Positions 17,278 through 25,719 of a stretch of 64,000 bases of DNA are shown piece by piece (the stretch's first letter is position 1; each line of letters opens with the position of its first letter). Below the pieces are notes generated by a model. The model made no database searches. It was given only the letters and a program-made list of their open reading frames with translations, and was not told where the DNA came from. This stretch comes from Pseudomonas sp. MF4836 (lineage in GTDB: Bacteria; Pseudomonadota; Gammaproteobacteria; Pseudomonadales; Pseudomonadaceae), in the NCBI RefSeq assembly GCF_002018875.1, contig NZ_MVOL01000015.1, positions 62,001 to 126,000 of the forward strand, in the 5' to 3' direction. The translations under genes and the position numbers were made by a program.

Positions 17278-17299
17278 CCAGGGCCGTCCTCGACCCTGG
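17278..17299 (-). promoter_or_regulatory. Small hairpin between opdH and tctC
   Basis: CCAGGG (17278-17283) pairs with CCCTGG (17294-17299) across a 10-nt loop in the 72-nt intercistronic gap. No T tract; possible processing or stabilising element. Confidence 0.4.
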
Positions 17300-17318
17300 T
17301 GTGTCAGCTGACGGCCAG

Positions 17319-18611
17319 TTACCAGAGGGCCACGCTGTAGCTCACCAGCAGCCGCACTTCATCGGCGTCCCGTGCCGAATAGTTGGAGCGGTAGGTGGCA
17401 TTGCGCAGGCGCACCGCGACGTCCTTGAGGGTGCCGCTTTGCACCACGTACTTGATCTCGGTGTTGCGTTCCCATTCCTTGCCGGTGTCGCCGTTTTTCA
17501 GGGCGATGTTGTCACCGCTGATGTAGCGGCTCATGAAGCTCAGGCCGGGGATCCCGAGTTTGCCGAAGTCGTAGTCGTAGCGTGCTTGCCAGGAGCGCTC
17601 CTGTGCGCCGGCAAAATCGTTGATCTGCACGAAGTTGACCAGGTAGGGATCGCTGCCATCGACGTAAGGGAAGGCGCTGTCGCCGGACATGTGCTGGTAG
17701 CCGGCGCTGAGCTTATGCCCGTTCAAGGCATAGCTCACCAGGCCGTTGAGGGATTTGTTATCGATCTTGCCGCCACGGGCCTGGCCCTGGTCGTCACTGA
17801 TGGCAGCGCGCAAGTCGGCGGCAAAGGTGCCAGGGCCCATGGGGCGCGACGCCACCAGGCCGAGGAAGTGTTGTTTGTAGACCTCGCCGAGCTGGGCGAA
17901 GTGGTAGCTGCCGGTGATCTTGTCGGTGAACTTGTAGTCCAGGCCGCCGAAATCGAAATGCTTGCCCTCGGCGGTGCTGCTGAAGCGGCTGTTCTTATTG
18001 TTGAGGGCGATGTTTTCGTAGTTGCTGTCGTCACGGTCCTTGGCGCGGGACAGGCGACCACCGGTGAAGGTCAGGTTCTTGATTTCCCTGGAGGTCAGCA
18101 GGCCGCCTTCAAAGGTCTGGGGCAGGATGCGTCCATCGTTGGGCTTGAGTATCGGCAGTTCGGGGATCAGGCTGCCGACTTTCAGCTCGGTGGCCGAGAT
18201 CTTCATCTTGCCGGTCAGGCCGAGCTTGGAGTATTCGTCGGCTGCGCGGCCGTCATCGTGGGTCGGCAGCAGGCCGGTACCGGGGCGGTCGGGGCTGGAG
18301 TCGAGCTTGATGCCGAGCATGCCCAGGGCGTCCACGCCGAAACCGACGGTGCCCTCGGTGTAGCCCGATTGCAGGTTGAGCATGAAACCCTGGGCCCATT
18401 CGTCGCGTTTGGATTGCTGGGCGCTGGTGCCGTCGCGAAAGTCGCGGTTGAAGTACATGTTGCGGGTTTCGAGGGTGGCGCTGCTGTCTTCGAAGAACGC
18501 GGCATGGCCAAGCGGCGAAAAACCGGCGAGGGCGGCGGCACTGGCAAGGGTGGTCTGGCGCAGAAGGGAAAAACGAACAGGCGGGCAAGCCTGAGGCTGC
18601 ATGGACAGCAT
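17319..18611 (-). CDS. opdH: OprD-family outer-membrane porin, OpdH-type (tricarboxylate)
   Basis: 430 aa. Signal peptide (SLLRQTTLASAAALAGFSPLGHAA) then AFFEDSSATLETRNMYFNRDFRDG, the characteristic OprD start, alternating beta-strands throughout and a terminal aromatic residue (SYSVALW) as outer-membrane sorting signal. The position before tctCBA and opposite tctDE matches the P. aeruginosa OpdH porin, which takes up citrate and cis-aconitate. ATG 18611 follows CGGAG. An A-rich motif overlaps the upstream edge of that site (18625-18639), suggesting catabolite repression. Confidence 0.9.
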   Translation of the reverse strand: MLSMQPQACPPVRFSLLRQTTLASAAALAGFSPLGHAAFFEDSSATLETRNMYFNRDFRDGTSAQQSKRDEWAQGFMLNLQSGYTEGTVGFGVDALGMLGIKLDSSPDRPGTGLLPTHDDGRAADEYSKLGLTGKMKISATELKVGSLIPELPILKPNDGRILPQTFEGGLLTSREIKNLTFTGGRLSRAKDRDDSNYENIALNNKNSRFSSTAEGKHFDFGGLDYKFTDKITGSYHFAQLGEVYKQHFLGLVASRPMGPGTFAADLRAAISDDQGQARGGKIDNKSLNGLVSYALNGHKLSAGYQHMSGDSAFPYVDGSDPYLVNFVQINDFAGAQERSWQARYDYDFGKLGIPGLSFMSRYISGDNIALKNGDTGKEWERNTEIKYVVQSGTLKDVAVRLRNATYRSNYSARDADEVRLLVSYSVALW

Positions 18612-18624
18612 CGTGTGGTACTCC

Positions 18625-18639
18625 GTTATTGTTCTTATT
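18625..18639 (-). promoter_or_regulatory. A-rich Hfq/Crc (CA) motif at the opdH RBS
   Basis: On the minus strand AATAAGAACAATAAC runs directly into CGGAG, the opdH Shine-Dalgarno. Five AAN triplets in a row match the AANAANAA catabolite-activity motif bound by Hfq with Crc in Pseudomonas. Function is inferred from the motif and its place. Confidence 0.6.
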
Positions 18640-18726
18640 GGCGAAAACGCTTCGAGGCGTTTTTCGGGCAAGCGGCCGTGACGGCCACGGCAGTCGGGAC
18701 TGTCCGTGGCAGGACTCTAATGGGCC

Positions 18727-18756
18727 AACCTTTCGCTAACCTTTCAGCGGACTTTC
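18727..18756. promoter_or_regulatory. Three 11-bp-period direct repeats, candidate TctD operator
   Basis: CTTTC occurs at 18730-18734, 18741-18745 and 18752-18756, exactly 11 bp apart; the first two extend to AACCTTTC. OmpR-family response regulators bind direct repeats with about 10-11 bp period. The site lies in the opdH/tctD intergenic region, about 115 bp from either gene. Confidence 0.55.
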
Positions 18757-18844
18757 AATGTTTTCGGGCTTCACAGCGGCGGTTGCGGCTGTAAACTCCG
18801 CGCCAAAGAGTGGCGTCGACCCTCCCCGAATGAGGTAGCAATCC

Positions 18845-19516
18845 ATGCGCGTTCTGCTTGTCGAAGACCATCTGCAACTGGCGGAAAGTGTCGCCCAGGC
18901 GCTGAAAAGCATCGGCCTGACGGTGGATGTGCTGCACGATGGCGTGGCAGCGGACCTGGCCCTGGGCAGCGAGGAGTATGCGGTAGTCATCCTCGATGTC
19001 GGCCTGCCGCGCATGGACGGTTTCGAGGTGCTGGCGCGCCTGCGCAGCCGCGGCAAGAACCTGCCGGTGCTGATGCTGACTGCGCGCAGCGACGTCAAGG
19101 ATCGGGTCCATGGCCTGAACCTGGGGGCCGACGATTACCTGGCCAAACCCTTCGAACTCACCGAGCTTGAAGCGCGGGTCAAGGCCCTGCTGCGGCGCAG
19201 CGTGCTCGGCGGCGAACGCCAGCAGCGCTGCGGGGTGCTGGTCTATGACCTGGACACTCGGCGTTTCACCCTGGGCGATGAGCTGCTGACCCTGACCTCC
19301 CGCGAGCAGGCGGTGCTCGAAGCCCTGATCGCCCGTCCGGGACGGGTGATGAGCAAGGAGCAACTGGCGGCCCAAGTGTTCGGCCTGGATGAAGAGGCCA
19401 GCCCCGACGCCATCGAAATCTACGTCCACCGCCTGCGCAAGAAACTCGATGGGCATGCGGTGGCCATCGTTACCTTCCGCGGCCTCGGCTACCTCCTGGA
19501 AAGCCGCGATGCATAA
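18845..19516 (+). CDS. tctD: OmpR-family response regulator TctD
   Basis: 223 aa. Receiver domain (1-115) with phospho-acceptor Asp51 in VVILDVGLPRMDGF, acidic pair VEDH near the N-terminus and Lys in LAKPF; then a winged-helix output domain (about 125-220: LTLTSREQAVLEALIARPGRVMSKEQL, EIYVHRLRKKL, TFRGLGYLL). It is divergent from the opdH-tctCBA operon, which it should activate in response to tricarboxylates. Overlap with tctE is 8 nt (ATGCATAA). Confidence 0.92.
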   Translation: MRVLLVEDHLQLAESVAQALKSIGLTVDVLHDGVAADLALGSEEYAVVILDVGLPRMDGFEVLARLRSRGKNLPVLMLTARSDVKDRVHGLNLGADDYLAKPFELTELEARVKALLRRSVLGGERQQRCGVLVYDLDTRRFTLGDELLTLTSREQAVLEALIARPGRVMSKEQLAAQVFGLDEEASPDAIEIYVHRLRKKLDGHAVAIVTFRGLGYLLESRDA

Positions 19517-20894
19517 GCCCAGCAGCCTGCGTTGGCGGTTGTTGTGGAACCTGGCGCTGCTGTTGGTGGTGCTGATGCTGGCCAGCGGGTTGAGTGCCTA
19601 CTGGAACGGGCGCGAGGCCGCCGACACCGCCTATGACCGGACTCTGCTGGCCTCGGCGCGGACCATCGCCGCCGGTTTGTCCCAGCGCGACGGCAGCCTG
19701 AGTGCCAATGTGCCTTATGTGGCCCTGGACACCTTTGCCTACGACAGCGCCGGACGTATCTACTACCAGGTCAACGACATTCACCAGCAGTTGATCTCCG
19801 GTTACGAAAACCTCCCCGGGCCGCCGCCGGGCACCCCGCGTACCGATGATTATCCGGCGTTGGCGCGGTTCTACGATGCTTCCTACCTGGGACAGAACGT
19901 GCGTGTGGTCAGCCTGCTCAAGGCGGTCAGCGAGCCGAACATGAACGGCATGGCGGAAATTCGCGTGGCGGAGACCGACGAGGCGCGTGAAACCATGGCC
20001 CGCAGCCTGATGGCCGACACCTTGCTGCGCCTGGGGATGCTGGCGATTGGCGCGCTGGTGCTGGTGTGGTTTGCCGTGAGTGCCGCCCTGCGTCCGCTGG
20101 AGCGACTGCGCAGCGCGGTCGAGGAGCGTCAGCCTGACGACTTGCGGCCCTTGCCGTTGGTGGAGGTGCAGCGCGAGTTGTGGCCTCTGGTGCGGGCGCT
20201 CAACCATTTCACCGAGCGCCTGCGCGGCCAGTTCGAGCGCCAGGCGCAGTTTATCGCCGATGCTGCCCATGAGTTGCGCACGCCGTTGGCGGCGCTCAAG
20301 GCGCGGCTGGAACTGGGCCAGCGGGCCACGGACCCGCAGACCTGGCGCGCCACTCTGGAAAGCGCGGCCCAGGGCACTGACCGCCTGACCCACCTGGCCA
20401 ATCAGCTATTGTCCCTGGCGCGCATCGAAAACGGCGCCCGGGCGATTGCCGAGGGCGGTGCGCAGTCGCTCGACCTCAGCCAACTGGCCCGTGAACTGGG
20501 CATGGCCATGGCTCCCCTGGCCCACGCCCGCGGCGTGGCCTTGGCCCTGGAGGCCGACGAACCGGTGTGGCTGCGCGGTGAGCCGAGCCTGCTCAATGAA
20601 CTGCTGAGCAACCTGGTGGATAACGCCCTGGCCCACACCCCGCCAGGCGGCAATGTGATTTTGCGTGTGTCGCCGCCAGGGGTACTGGAAGTCGAGGACG
20701 ACGGCCCGGGGATCCCCCTGGAAGACCGGGATCGGGTGTTCGAACGCTTCTACCGGCGTAATCAGCAGGTGGCGGGGTCCGGGCTGGGCCTGGCGATCGT
20801 CGGCGAAATCTGCCGCGCACACCTGGCACAGATCAGCCTGCACGATGGCGCGCAACGGGGCTTGAAGGTGCGGGTGAGTTTTATTGCGAGCTAG
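19509..20894 (+). CDS. tctE: Sensor histidine kinase TctE
   Basis: 461 aa. First membrane helix about 12-30, periplasmic sensor about 31-165 (TctE N-terminal type), second helix about 175-195, HAMP-like linker, dimerisation H-box FIADAAHELRTPLAALKARLE with His254, and the ATPase domain (NLVDNALAHTPPGG N-box, EDDGPGIP, ERFYRR, GSGLGLAIV). It senses an external tricarboxylate and phosphorylates TctD. The ATG start at 19509 lies inside the tctD end, giving translational coupling. Confidence 0.92.
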   Translation: MHKPSSLRWRLLWNLALLLVVLMLASGLSAYWNGREAADTAYDRTLLASARTIAAGLSQRDGSLSANVPYVALDTFAYDSAGRIYYQVNDIHQQLISGYENLPGPPPGTPRTDDYPALARFYDASYLGQNVRVVSLLKAVSEPNMNGMAEIRVAETDEARETMARSLMADTLLRLGMLAIGALVLVWFAVSAALRPLERLRSAVEERQPDDLRPLPLVEVQRELWPLVRALNHFTERLRGQFERQAQFIADAAHELRTPLAALKARLELGQRATDPQTWRATLESAAQGTDRLTHLANQLLSLARIENGARAIAEGGAQSLDLSQLARELGMAMAPLAHARGVALALEADEPVWLRGEPSLLNELLSNLVDNALAHTPPGGNVILRVSPPGVLEVEDDGPGIPLEDRDRVFERFYRRNQQVAGSGLGLAIVGEICRAHLAQISLHDGAQRGLKVRVSFIAS

Positions 20895-20922
20895 CCTGTT
20901 GCGCTGAGCGTCGCCGAGCGGA

Positions 20923-21744
20923 TCAGTACAGAAGCGAGCGCGACTCTTCCAGGTCGCAGCACAGCACTTCATCGTCCAGGTCGATTCCCAGTTTCTTGAA
21001 CGCCGGCACCTCAGAGACGTCGATGCGCGCCAGGGGATGGTCGGTGCCTTTGTGGCAATACAGGGTGGCCACCTGGACCAGGTCGATATAGTCGAGCTTG
21101 GTCGAGTCGCGTTGCAGGTTCAGGTATTGCCCGGGCACCAGGGCCAGTTTTTCCGGGAAATCCCAGACCTTGAGCAATTTATCGCCCAGCAGCGGATGAA
21201 TATGTTCGATCACGTGGTTCAGGCTGACCGGGTCGGCCAGCAGCTCGTAGTGGTCTTCGGCGTAGGTCAGGATCGGCAGCACGCCGATCTGGTGCACCAG
21301 GCCGCCCAGTGCCGCCTGGTCCGGCTTGAGCTGAGAGTAGCTGCGGCACAGGGCGTAGCTGATACCGGCGACTTCCAGGCTTTTGCGCCAGACATCGCGC
21401 ATCTTTTTTTCGACCACTTCGGAGCGGGCGTGGAAAATCTGCTCCATGACCAGGCCGATGGCCAGGTTGCTGCTGTAGTTGACGCCCAGGCGGGTGATGG
21501 CCGTGTGCAGGTCGGTGACTTCCTGGGTCGCGCGCAACAAGGGGCTGTTGACCACTTTGATCAGGCGCGCCGAGAGCGCCGTATCGCGGCCTATCACTTT
21601 GCTCAGGGTGCTGACGCTGATCTCCGGATCTTCAGCGGCCCGGCGAATCTGCAAGGCCACCTCCGGTAACGTTGGCAGAACCAGGTCATCGTTATCGATG
21701 GCCTCAACTAAATCCTGTTGGACCTTATCCGCCAGCTTGCTCAT
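20923..21744 (-). CDS. HDOD-domain signalling protein
   Basis: 273 aa, one HDOD domain from about residue 22 to 215 (LPTLPEVALQIRRAAEDPEISVSTLSKVIGRDTALSARLIKVVNSP; ITRLGVNYSSNLAIGLVM; GLVHQIGVLPILTYAE). The fold is HD-like but lacks metal-binding HD residues, so it is a regulator, not a hydrolase. It converges with tctE and lies 37 bp after ygfZ in the same direction. The target is unknown. Confidence 0.88.
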   Translation of the reverse strand: MSKLADKVQQDLVEAIDNDDLVLPTLPEVALQIRRAAEDPEISVSTLSKVIGRDTALSARLIKVVNSPLLRATQEVTDLHTAITRLGVNYSSNLAIGLVMEQIFHARSEVVEKKMRDVWRKSLEVAGISYALCRSYSQLKPDQAALGGLVHQIGVLPILTYAEDHYELLADPVSLNHVIEHIHPLLGDKLLKVWDFPEKLALVPGQYLNLQRDSTKLDYIDLVQVATLYCHKGTDHPLARIDVSEVPAFKKLGIDLDDEVLCCDLEESRSLLY

Positions 21745-21781
21745 TTCTGTTCTCTAGGGTGTTGCCAAGGGGTGCTGACGA

Positions 21782-22723
21782 TCAGCGCTGGATTTCGCGA
21801 TCACGGTCCAGTTGGTACGGTAAATCGAGCAGTTGCAGGCCTGGCCCTTCAAGTGTCCCGAGGTGGATATCACCCCCCTCTGCGGCTTCGGCTTGCAGCA
21901 CCGCCAATAGTTCAATCTGTTGCTCGGCCCGTGCGGCAATCACCACTTCACCAATGGAACTGCCATGGGGCGGGGAGAACAGCGGGGTGCCCGGTTCAGG
22001 TAGGTCGCCGGCCGGCAGGCAGAGGCGATACAGGCGGCGCTTGAGCTTGCCCAGGTATTGCATGCGCGCGACGATTTCCTGGCCGGTGTAGCAGCCTTTC
22101 TTGAAGCTGACGCCGCCGATGGCCTGCAGATTGAGCATCTGCGGGATAAACAGCTCGCGAGTGGCAGGCATGACCTGGCCGATCCCGGCGCGAACCTGGC
22201 CCAACAGCCACTGGTTGAGCTTGCCTTCAGGCAGTTGCGCCGCCAGTTGGCCGCGCAGGGTGTCGGCCTGATCGGCCGGGGCCCATAATTCGGCGCGCCC
22301 GGGGGAGACCCGCACCGCGATCAAATCGTTGTTGCGCACCAGGTTGCCGGCTTCTTCGCCAAGCTCAAGGCCCAGGCTGAGCAGGGCGGCACCGGCATCG
22401 CCCAGGCCGAAACGCACCCATTGGGCGCTTTCATCGCTGAGTTTGGCTTTGGAAAACACTGCGTATTTCTTCAGGTCCGCCAGTTGCGGCTCCAGCAGCT
22501 CGTGGGCCATGGCCAGCAACACCCCGTCACCTTGCAGCAGGATGCGAAAGCTGGACTGCATGCGGCCTTTTTGCGTACAGCGGGCTCCCAGGCTGGACTG
22601 GGTGTCACTGAGGTAATTGAGGTTGCAGGTCAACTGACCCTGAAGGAACTTGCTGGCGTCAGGGCCGCGTACGGCGAGGATGCCTTCGTGGGACAGCGTG
22701 CAGAAAAAAGCGGAATCAGCCAT
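21782..22723 (-). CDS. ygfZ: Folate-binding iron-sulfur maintenance protein YgfZ
   Basis: 313 aa, aminomethyltransferase (GcvT)-like fold. The signature KGCYTGQEIVARMQYLGKLKRRLYRL with the essential Cys211 is intact. YgfZ uses tetrahydrofolate to assist synthesis or repair of certain Fe-S proteins. It is divergent from sdhE, another cofactor-assembly factor. The Shine-Dalgarno before ATG 22723 is weak. Confidence 0.93.
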   Translation of the reverse strand: MADSAFFCTLSHEGILAVRGPDASKFLQGQLTCNLNYLSDTQSSLGARCTQKGRMQSSFRILLQGDGVLLAMAHELLEPQLADLKKYAVFSKAKLSDESAQWVRFGLGDAGAALLSLGLELGEEAGNLVRNNDLIAVRVSPGRAELWAPADQADTLRGQLAAQLPEGKLNQWLLGQVRAGIGQVMPATRELFIPQMLNLQAIGGVSFKKGCYTGQEIVARMQYLGKLKRRLYRLCLPAGDLPEPGTPLFSPPHGSSIGEVVIAARAEQQIELLAVLQAEAAEGGDIHLGTLEGPGLQLLDLPYQLDRDREIQR

Positions 22724-22873
22724 GAGTCATCGCAGGGTAATAGGGTCTGGGGCACATCATAAGGGGGCGCCCCTGAAATGGGTAGTTCACAAAAGGTCGG
22801 CGGTGCCCGACCAAAGCCGACTGTTCTCGCCTTCTTCGGGCTGTATACTTGCGCTCTATTTGAGGAGCGCTCC

Positions 22874-23128
22874 ATGGTCGAAGATGTTGAACTGAATCGC
22901 CTCTACTGGCACAGCCGTCGCGGCATGCTTGAACTAGACGTGTTGCTGGTGCCGTTCGTGAAGGAGGTGTATGCCCATCTCAATGATGTAGACCGCGAAT
23001 GCTATCGCAAGCTGCTCGAATGCGAGGATCAGGACATGTTCGGCTGGTTCATGGAACGCAGTGAGTCTGAAGACCCGGAATTGCAGCGCATGGTTCGCAT
23101 GATCCTGGACCGTGTCCAGCCCAAGTAG
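22874..23128 (+). CDS. sdhE: FAD assembly factor SdhE
   Basis: 84 aa, all-helical. The RGMLELDVLL motif (RGxxE) that docks on succinate dehydrogenase flavoprotein is present at about residues 16-25, followed by LECEDQDMFGWFM. It promotes covalent flavinylation of SdhA. GAGGAGC before ATG 22874 fixes the start. It overlaps the next gene by 17 nt. Confidence 0.93.
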   Translation: MVEDVELNRLYWHSRRGMLELDVLLVPFVKEVYAHLNDVDRECYRKLLECEDQDMFGWFMERSESEDPELQRMVRMILDRVQPK

Positions 23129-23564
23129 CCCCTTCGAATGCCGCTGGCGTGCCTCTCGGCGCTTGCTGGCGGCTTATCTCCTGGCCCAGCTGATTGCGTT
23201 GGGCTCGCTGCTGGTACTCGATATTCCCGTCTGGTCCTGCATCACTGCAGTGGCGGCTTGCCTGGCTCATGCCGGCTGGGTCGTACCGCGGCAGATCCTC
23301 CTGAGTCACCCCCACGCGTTCACCGGTTTGCGCCGCAATGCCGAAGGCTGGCAGCTATTCAATAGCGCGCGAGGCTGGCAGCCGGTGCAATTGCGTCCGG
23401 ACAGCCTGGCCTTGCCGATGATGGTCGTGTTGCGGTTTCGCCTGCGGGGCGAGCGCCGCGTGCGTTCGCTCTGCGTGCCCCGTGATGCGCTGGCGCCGGC
23501 CATCCACCGGCGTTTGCGGGTGCGGCTCAAGTTCAGTCGGCGTAGGTGGGCGGCAGCAGAATAG
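23112..23564 (+). CDS. YgfX-family small membrane protein
   Basis: 150 aa starting at GTG 23112 inside the sdhE end. Two transmembrane segments (about 18-36 and 40-58: AAYLLAQLIALGSLLVLDIPVWSCITAVAACLAHAGW) are followed by a cytosolic basic domain (LRGERRVRSLCVPRDALAPAIHRRLRVRLKF). This layout and the sdhE partnership match YgfX/CptA, described in enteric bacteria as a toxin-like or flavinylation-linked membrane protein. The 3' end overlaps the convergent nadB end by 32 bp. Confidence 0.82.
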   Translation: MSSPSSPFECRWRASRRLLAAYLLAQLIALGSLLVLDIPVWSCITAVAACLAHAGWVVPRQILLSHPHAFTGLRRNAEGWQLFNSARGWQPVQLRPDSLALPMMVVLRFRLRGERRVRSLCVPRDALAPAIHRRLRVRLKFSRRRWAAAE

Positions 23565-25149
23565 TGTCCAGCGCCTCGGGCAGCATCTGCGGGTAGTCGA
23601 GGGTGTAGTGCAGGCCGCGGCTTTCCTTGCGCGCCATAGCTGACAGAATCATCAGCTCGGCGACCTGGGCCAGGTTGCGCAGTTCGATCAGGTCGCGGCT
23701 GACTTTATAGTTGCTGTAGAACTCATCGATCTCGTCCAGCAGCAGCCGTACCCGGTGCTGGGCCCGTGCCAGACGCTTATTGGTGCGCACGATACCCACG
23801 TAGTCCCACATGAAACGCCGCAGCTCGTCCCAGTTATGCGCAATGATCACGTCTTCATCGGAATCCGTAACCTGGCTGGCATCCCATACGGGCAGGGCAG
23901 CAGGGACTGATATTTGCGGCAATTGCGCAAGAATGTCGGCCGCGGCCGAGCGAGCGTAGACAAAACACTCCAGCAGCGAGTTGCTGGCCATGCGGTTGGC
24001 ACCGTGCAAACCGGTGAAGCTGGTTTCGCCGATGGCGTACAGGCCCGGGACGTCGGTGCGGCCCTGTTGGTCGACCATCACCCCGCCGCAGGTGTAATGC
24101 GCCGCCGGTACCACCGGGATCGGCTGCTTGGTGATGTCGATGGAGAACTCCAGGCAACGCTCATACACCGTCGGGAAGTGGGTCTTGATGAACTCTTCCG
24201 GCTTGTGGCTGATGTCCAGGTACACGCAATCGATGCCCAGGCGCTTCATCTCATGGTCGATGGCGCGGGCCACGATGTCCCGTGGTGCCAGCTCGGCCCG
24301 TGGGTCGAAACGCTGCATGAAGCGTTCGCCATTGGGCAGCTTGAGGTGGGCGCCTTCGCCACGCAGGGCTTCGGTGATCAGGAAGCTCTTGGCTTGGGGG
24401 TGGTACAGGCAAGTAGGGTGGAACTGGTTGAACTCCAGATTGGCCACCCGGCAGCCCGAACGCCAGGCCATGGCGATGCCGTCACCGCATGCACCGTCCG
24501 GGTTGCTGGTGTACAGATAGACCTTGGCTGCGCCGCCGGAGGCGAGGATCACAAAGCGTGCGCCGTAGGTGTCGACCTCGCCGGTGCCGCGGTTGAGCAC
24601 GTAGGCCCCCAGGCAACGATCGCCTTCCAGGCCCAGGCGTTTCTCGGTGATCAGGTCGATGGCGACCCGTTGCTCCTGCAACTCAATGTTCGGTCGCAGC
24701 CGCGCCTGGGCTAGCAGGGTCTTGAAAATGGCCGCGCCGGTGGCGTCGGCGGCGTGGATGATGCGCCTATGGCTGTGGCCGCCCTCTCGTGTCAGATGGA
24801 ACTCGAAACCGCCGTCTTCAGTGCCGGACTGCTCGTCACGGGTAAAGGGCACGCCCTGGTCGATCAGCCACTGGATGGCCTCGCGGCTGTGTTCGACGGT
24901 GAAGCGCACCGCGTCTTCATGGCACAGGCCGCCGCCGGCATTCAGGGTGTCTTCGACGTGGGACTCGACGGTGTCGGTGTCGTCCAGCACCGCCGCGACG
25001 CCGCCCTGGGCCCAGAATGTCGAACCATTGGCCAGGTTGCCTTTGCTCAGCACGGCGATGCGCAGATGGGCAGGGAGGGTCAGCGCAAGACTCAGGCCGG
25101 CAGCGCCGCTGCCAATCACCAGAACATCGTGTTGAAACTGTTGGCTCAT
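23533..25149 (-). CDS. nadB: L-aspartate oxidase NadB
   Basis: 538 aa. FAD dinucleotide fold DVLVIGSGAAGLSLAL at the start, STFWAQGGVAA, GGEGAH-type segment ALRGEGAHLKLPNGERFM, PAAHYTCGGVMVDQQGRTDVPGLYAIGE, and C-terminal fumarate-reductase-like helical part. It oxidises aspartate to iminoaspartate, the first step of de novo NAD synthesis. ATG 25149 is chosen as the family start; the frame is open upstream. It is divergent from algU, as in P. aeruginosa. Confidence 0.96.
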   Translation of the reverse strand: MSQQFQHDVLVIGSGAAGLSLALTLPAHLRIAVLSKGNLANGSTFWAQGGVAAVLDDTDTVESHVEDTLNAGGGLCHEDAVRFTVEHSREAIQWLIDQGVPFTRDEQSGTEDGGFEFHLTREGGHSHRRIIHAADATGAAIFKTLLAQARLRPNIELQEQRVAIDLITEKRLGLEGDRCLGAYVLNRGTGEVDTYGARFVILASGGAAKVYLYTSNPDGACGDGIAMAWRSGCRVANLEFNQFHPTCLYHPQAKSFLITEALRGEGAHLKLPNGERFMQRFDPRAELAPRDIVARAIDHEMKRLGIDCVYLDISHKPEEFIKTHFPTVYERCLEFSIDITKQPIPVVPAAHYTCGGVMVDQQGRTDVPGLYAIGETSFTGLHGANRMASNSLLECFVYARSAAADILAQLPQISVPAALPVWDASQVTDSDEDVIIAHNWDELRRFMWDYVGIVRTNKRLARAQHRVRLLLDEIDEFYSNYKVSRDLIELRNLAQVAELMILSAMARKESRGLHYTLDYPQMLPEALDTILLPPTYAD

Positions 25150-25439
25150 TAGGAGTATTCCGCTCAAAGCGACCCAGATTGGAGATGGCACAGTGATGCC
25201 TGGTTCGGCAAATCAGGGCGGCCACACAGCCCACTAGTATATAGAGGGGTGGATCGGCACAATAGCCGAGCCTTCGTGGCATTGTGAGACTACGGTGACC
25301 AGAAGACGGGTATTTGCAGCTCATGTTCGCCAGGTCGTTTTGCGGCCGATTTACCGCTGTGGCGACTGTATCGAAGATGTAGCACCCTTTTTCTCTTCAC
25401 GGTTACACAATGTTCGTTCTGCACGGCTATAAAGATTGG

Positions 25440-25467
25440 GAACTTTTGCCAAGGGCCCAAACTCAAT
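25440..25467 (+). promoter_or_regulatory. AlgU (sigma-22/RpoE-like) promoter, distal
   Basis: GAACTT (25440-25445), 17-bp spacer, TCAAT (25463-25467). The -35 is a perfect match to the AlgU consensus GAACTT-N16/17-TCTGA and the -10 a partial one. Confidence 0.7.
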
Positions 25468-25633
25468 AGAAGGTTGCCTGAAAGAAGGGACAGCGTCGGC
25501 GACATGCAGGGCTTGAGTCACGGCCCTTGCCGCTGGAATCGACGACAGGATTATTCGCGCAGCCGGCCTTGCCCGCGCTGCGTTTTTCGTGCGTGCCAAA
25601 TCAGAGCCCGCAGGAAACTTGCTTGGAGGGGGA

Positions 25634-25660
25634 GAACTTTTGCGAAAAGCCCGAGTCTAT
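25634..25660 (+). promoter_or_regulatory. AlgU (sigma-22/RpoE-like) promoter, proximal
   Basis: GAACTT (25634-25639), 16-bp spacer, TCTAT (25656-25660), about 60 bp before the algU ATG. It supports positive autoregulation of algU. Confidence 0.78.
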
Positions 25661-25719
25661 GTTTGCAAGCCTGATCGATTAGTGATGCAAGCTTCCTCCG
25701 AGCTTATCGAGGAGTGTTC

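Larger units (their letters stand above)
25150..25719. other. nadB/algU divergent promoter region
   Basis: 570 bp with no supported gene. It holds two AlgU-type promoters reading toward algU (separate entries) and should hold the nadB promoter. No other structure was recognised. Confidence 0.6.
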
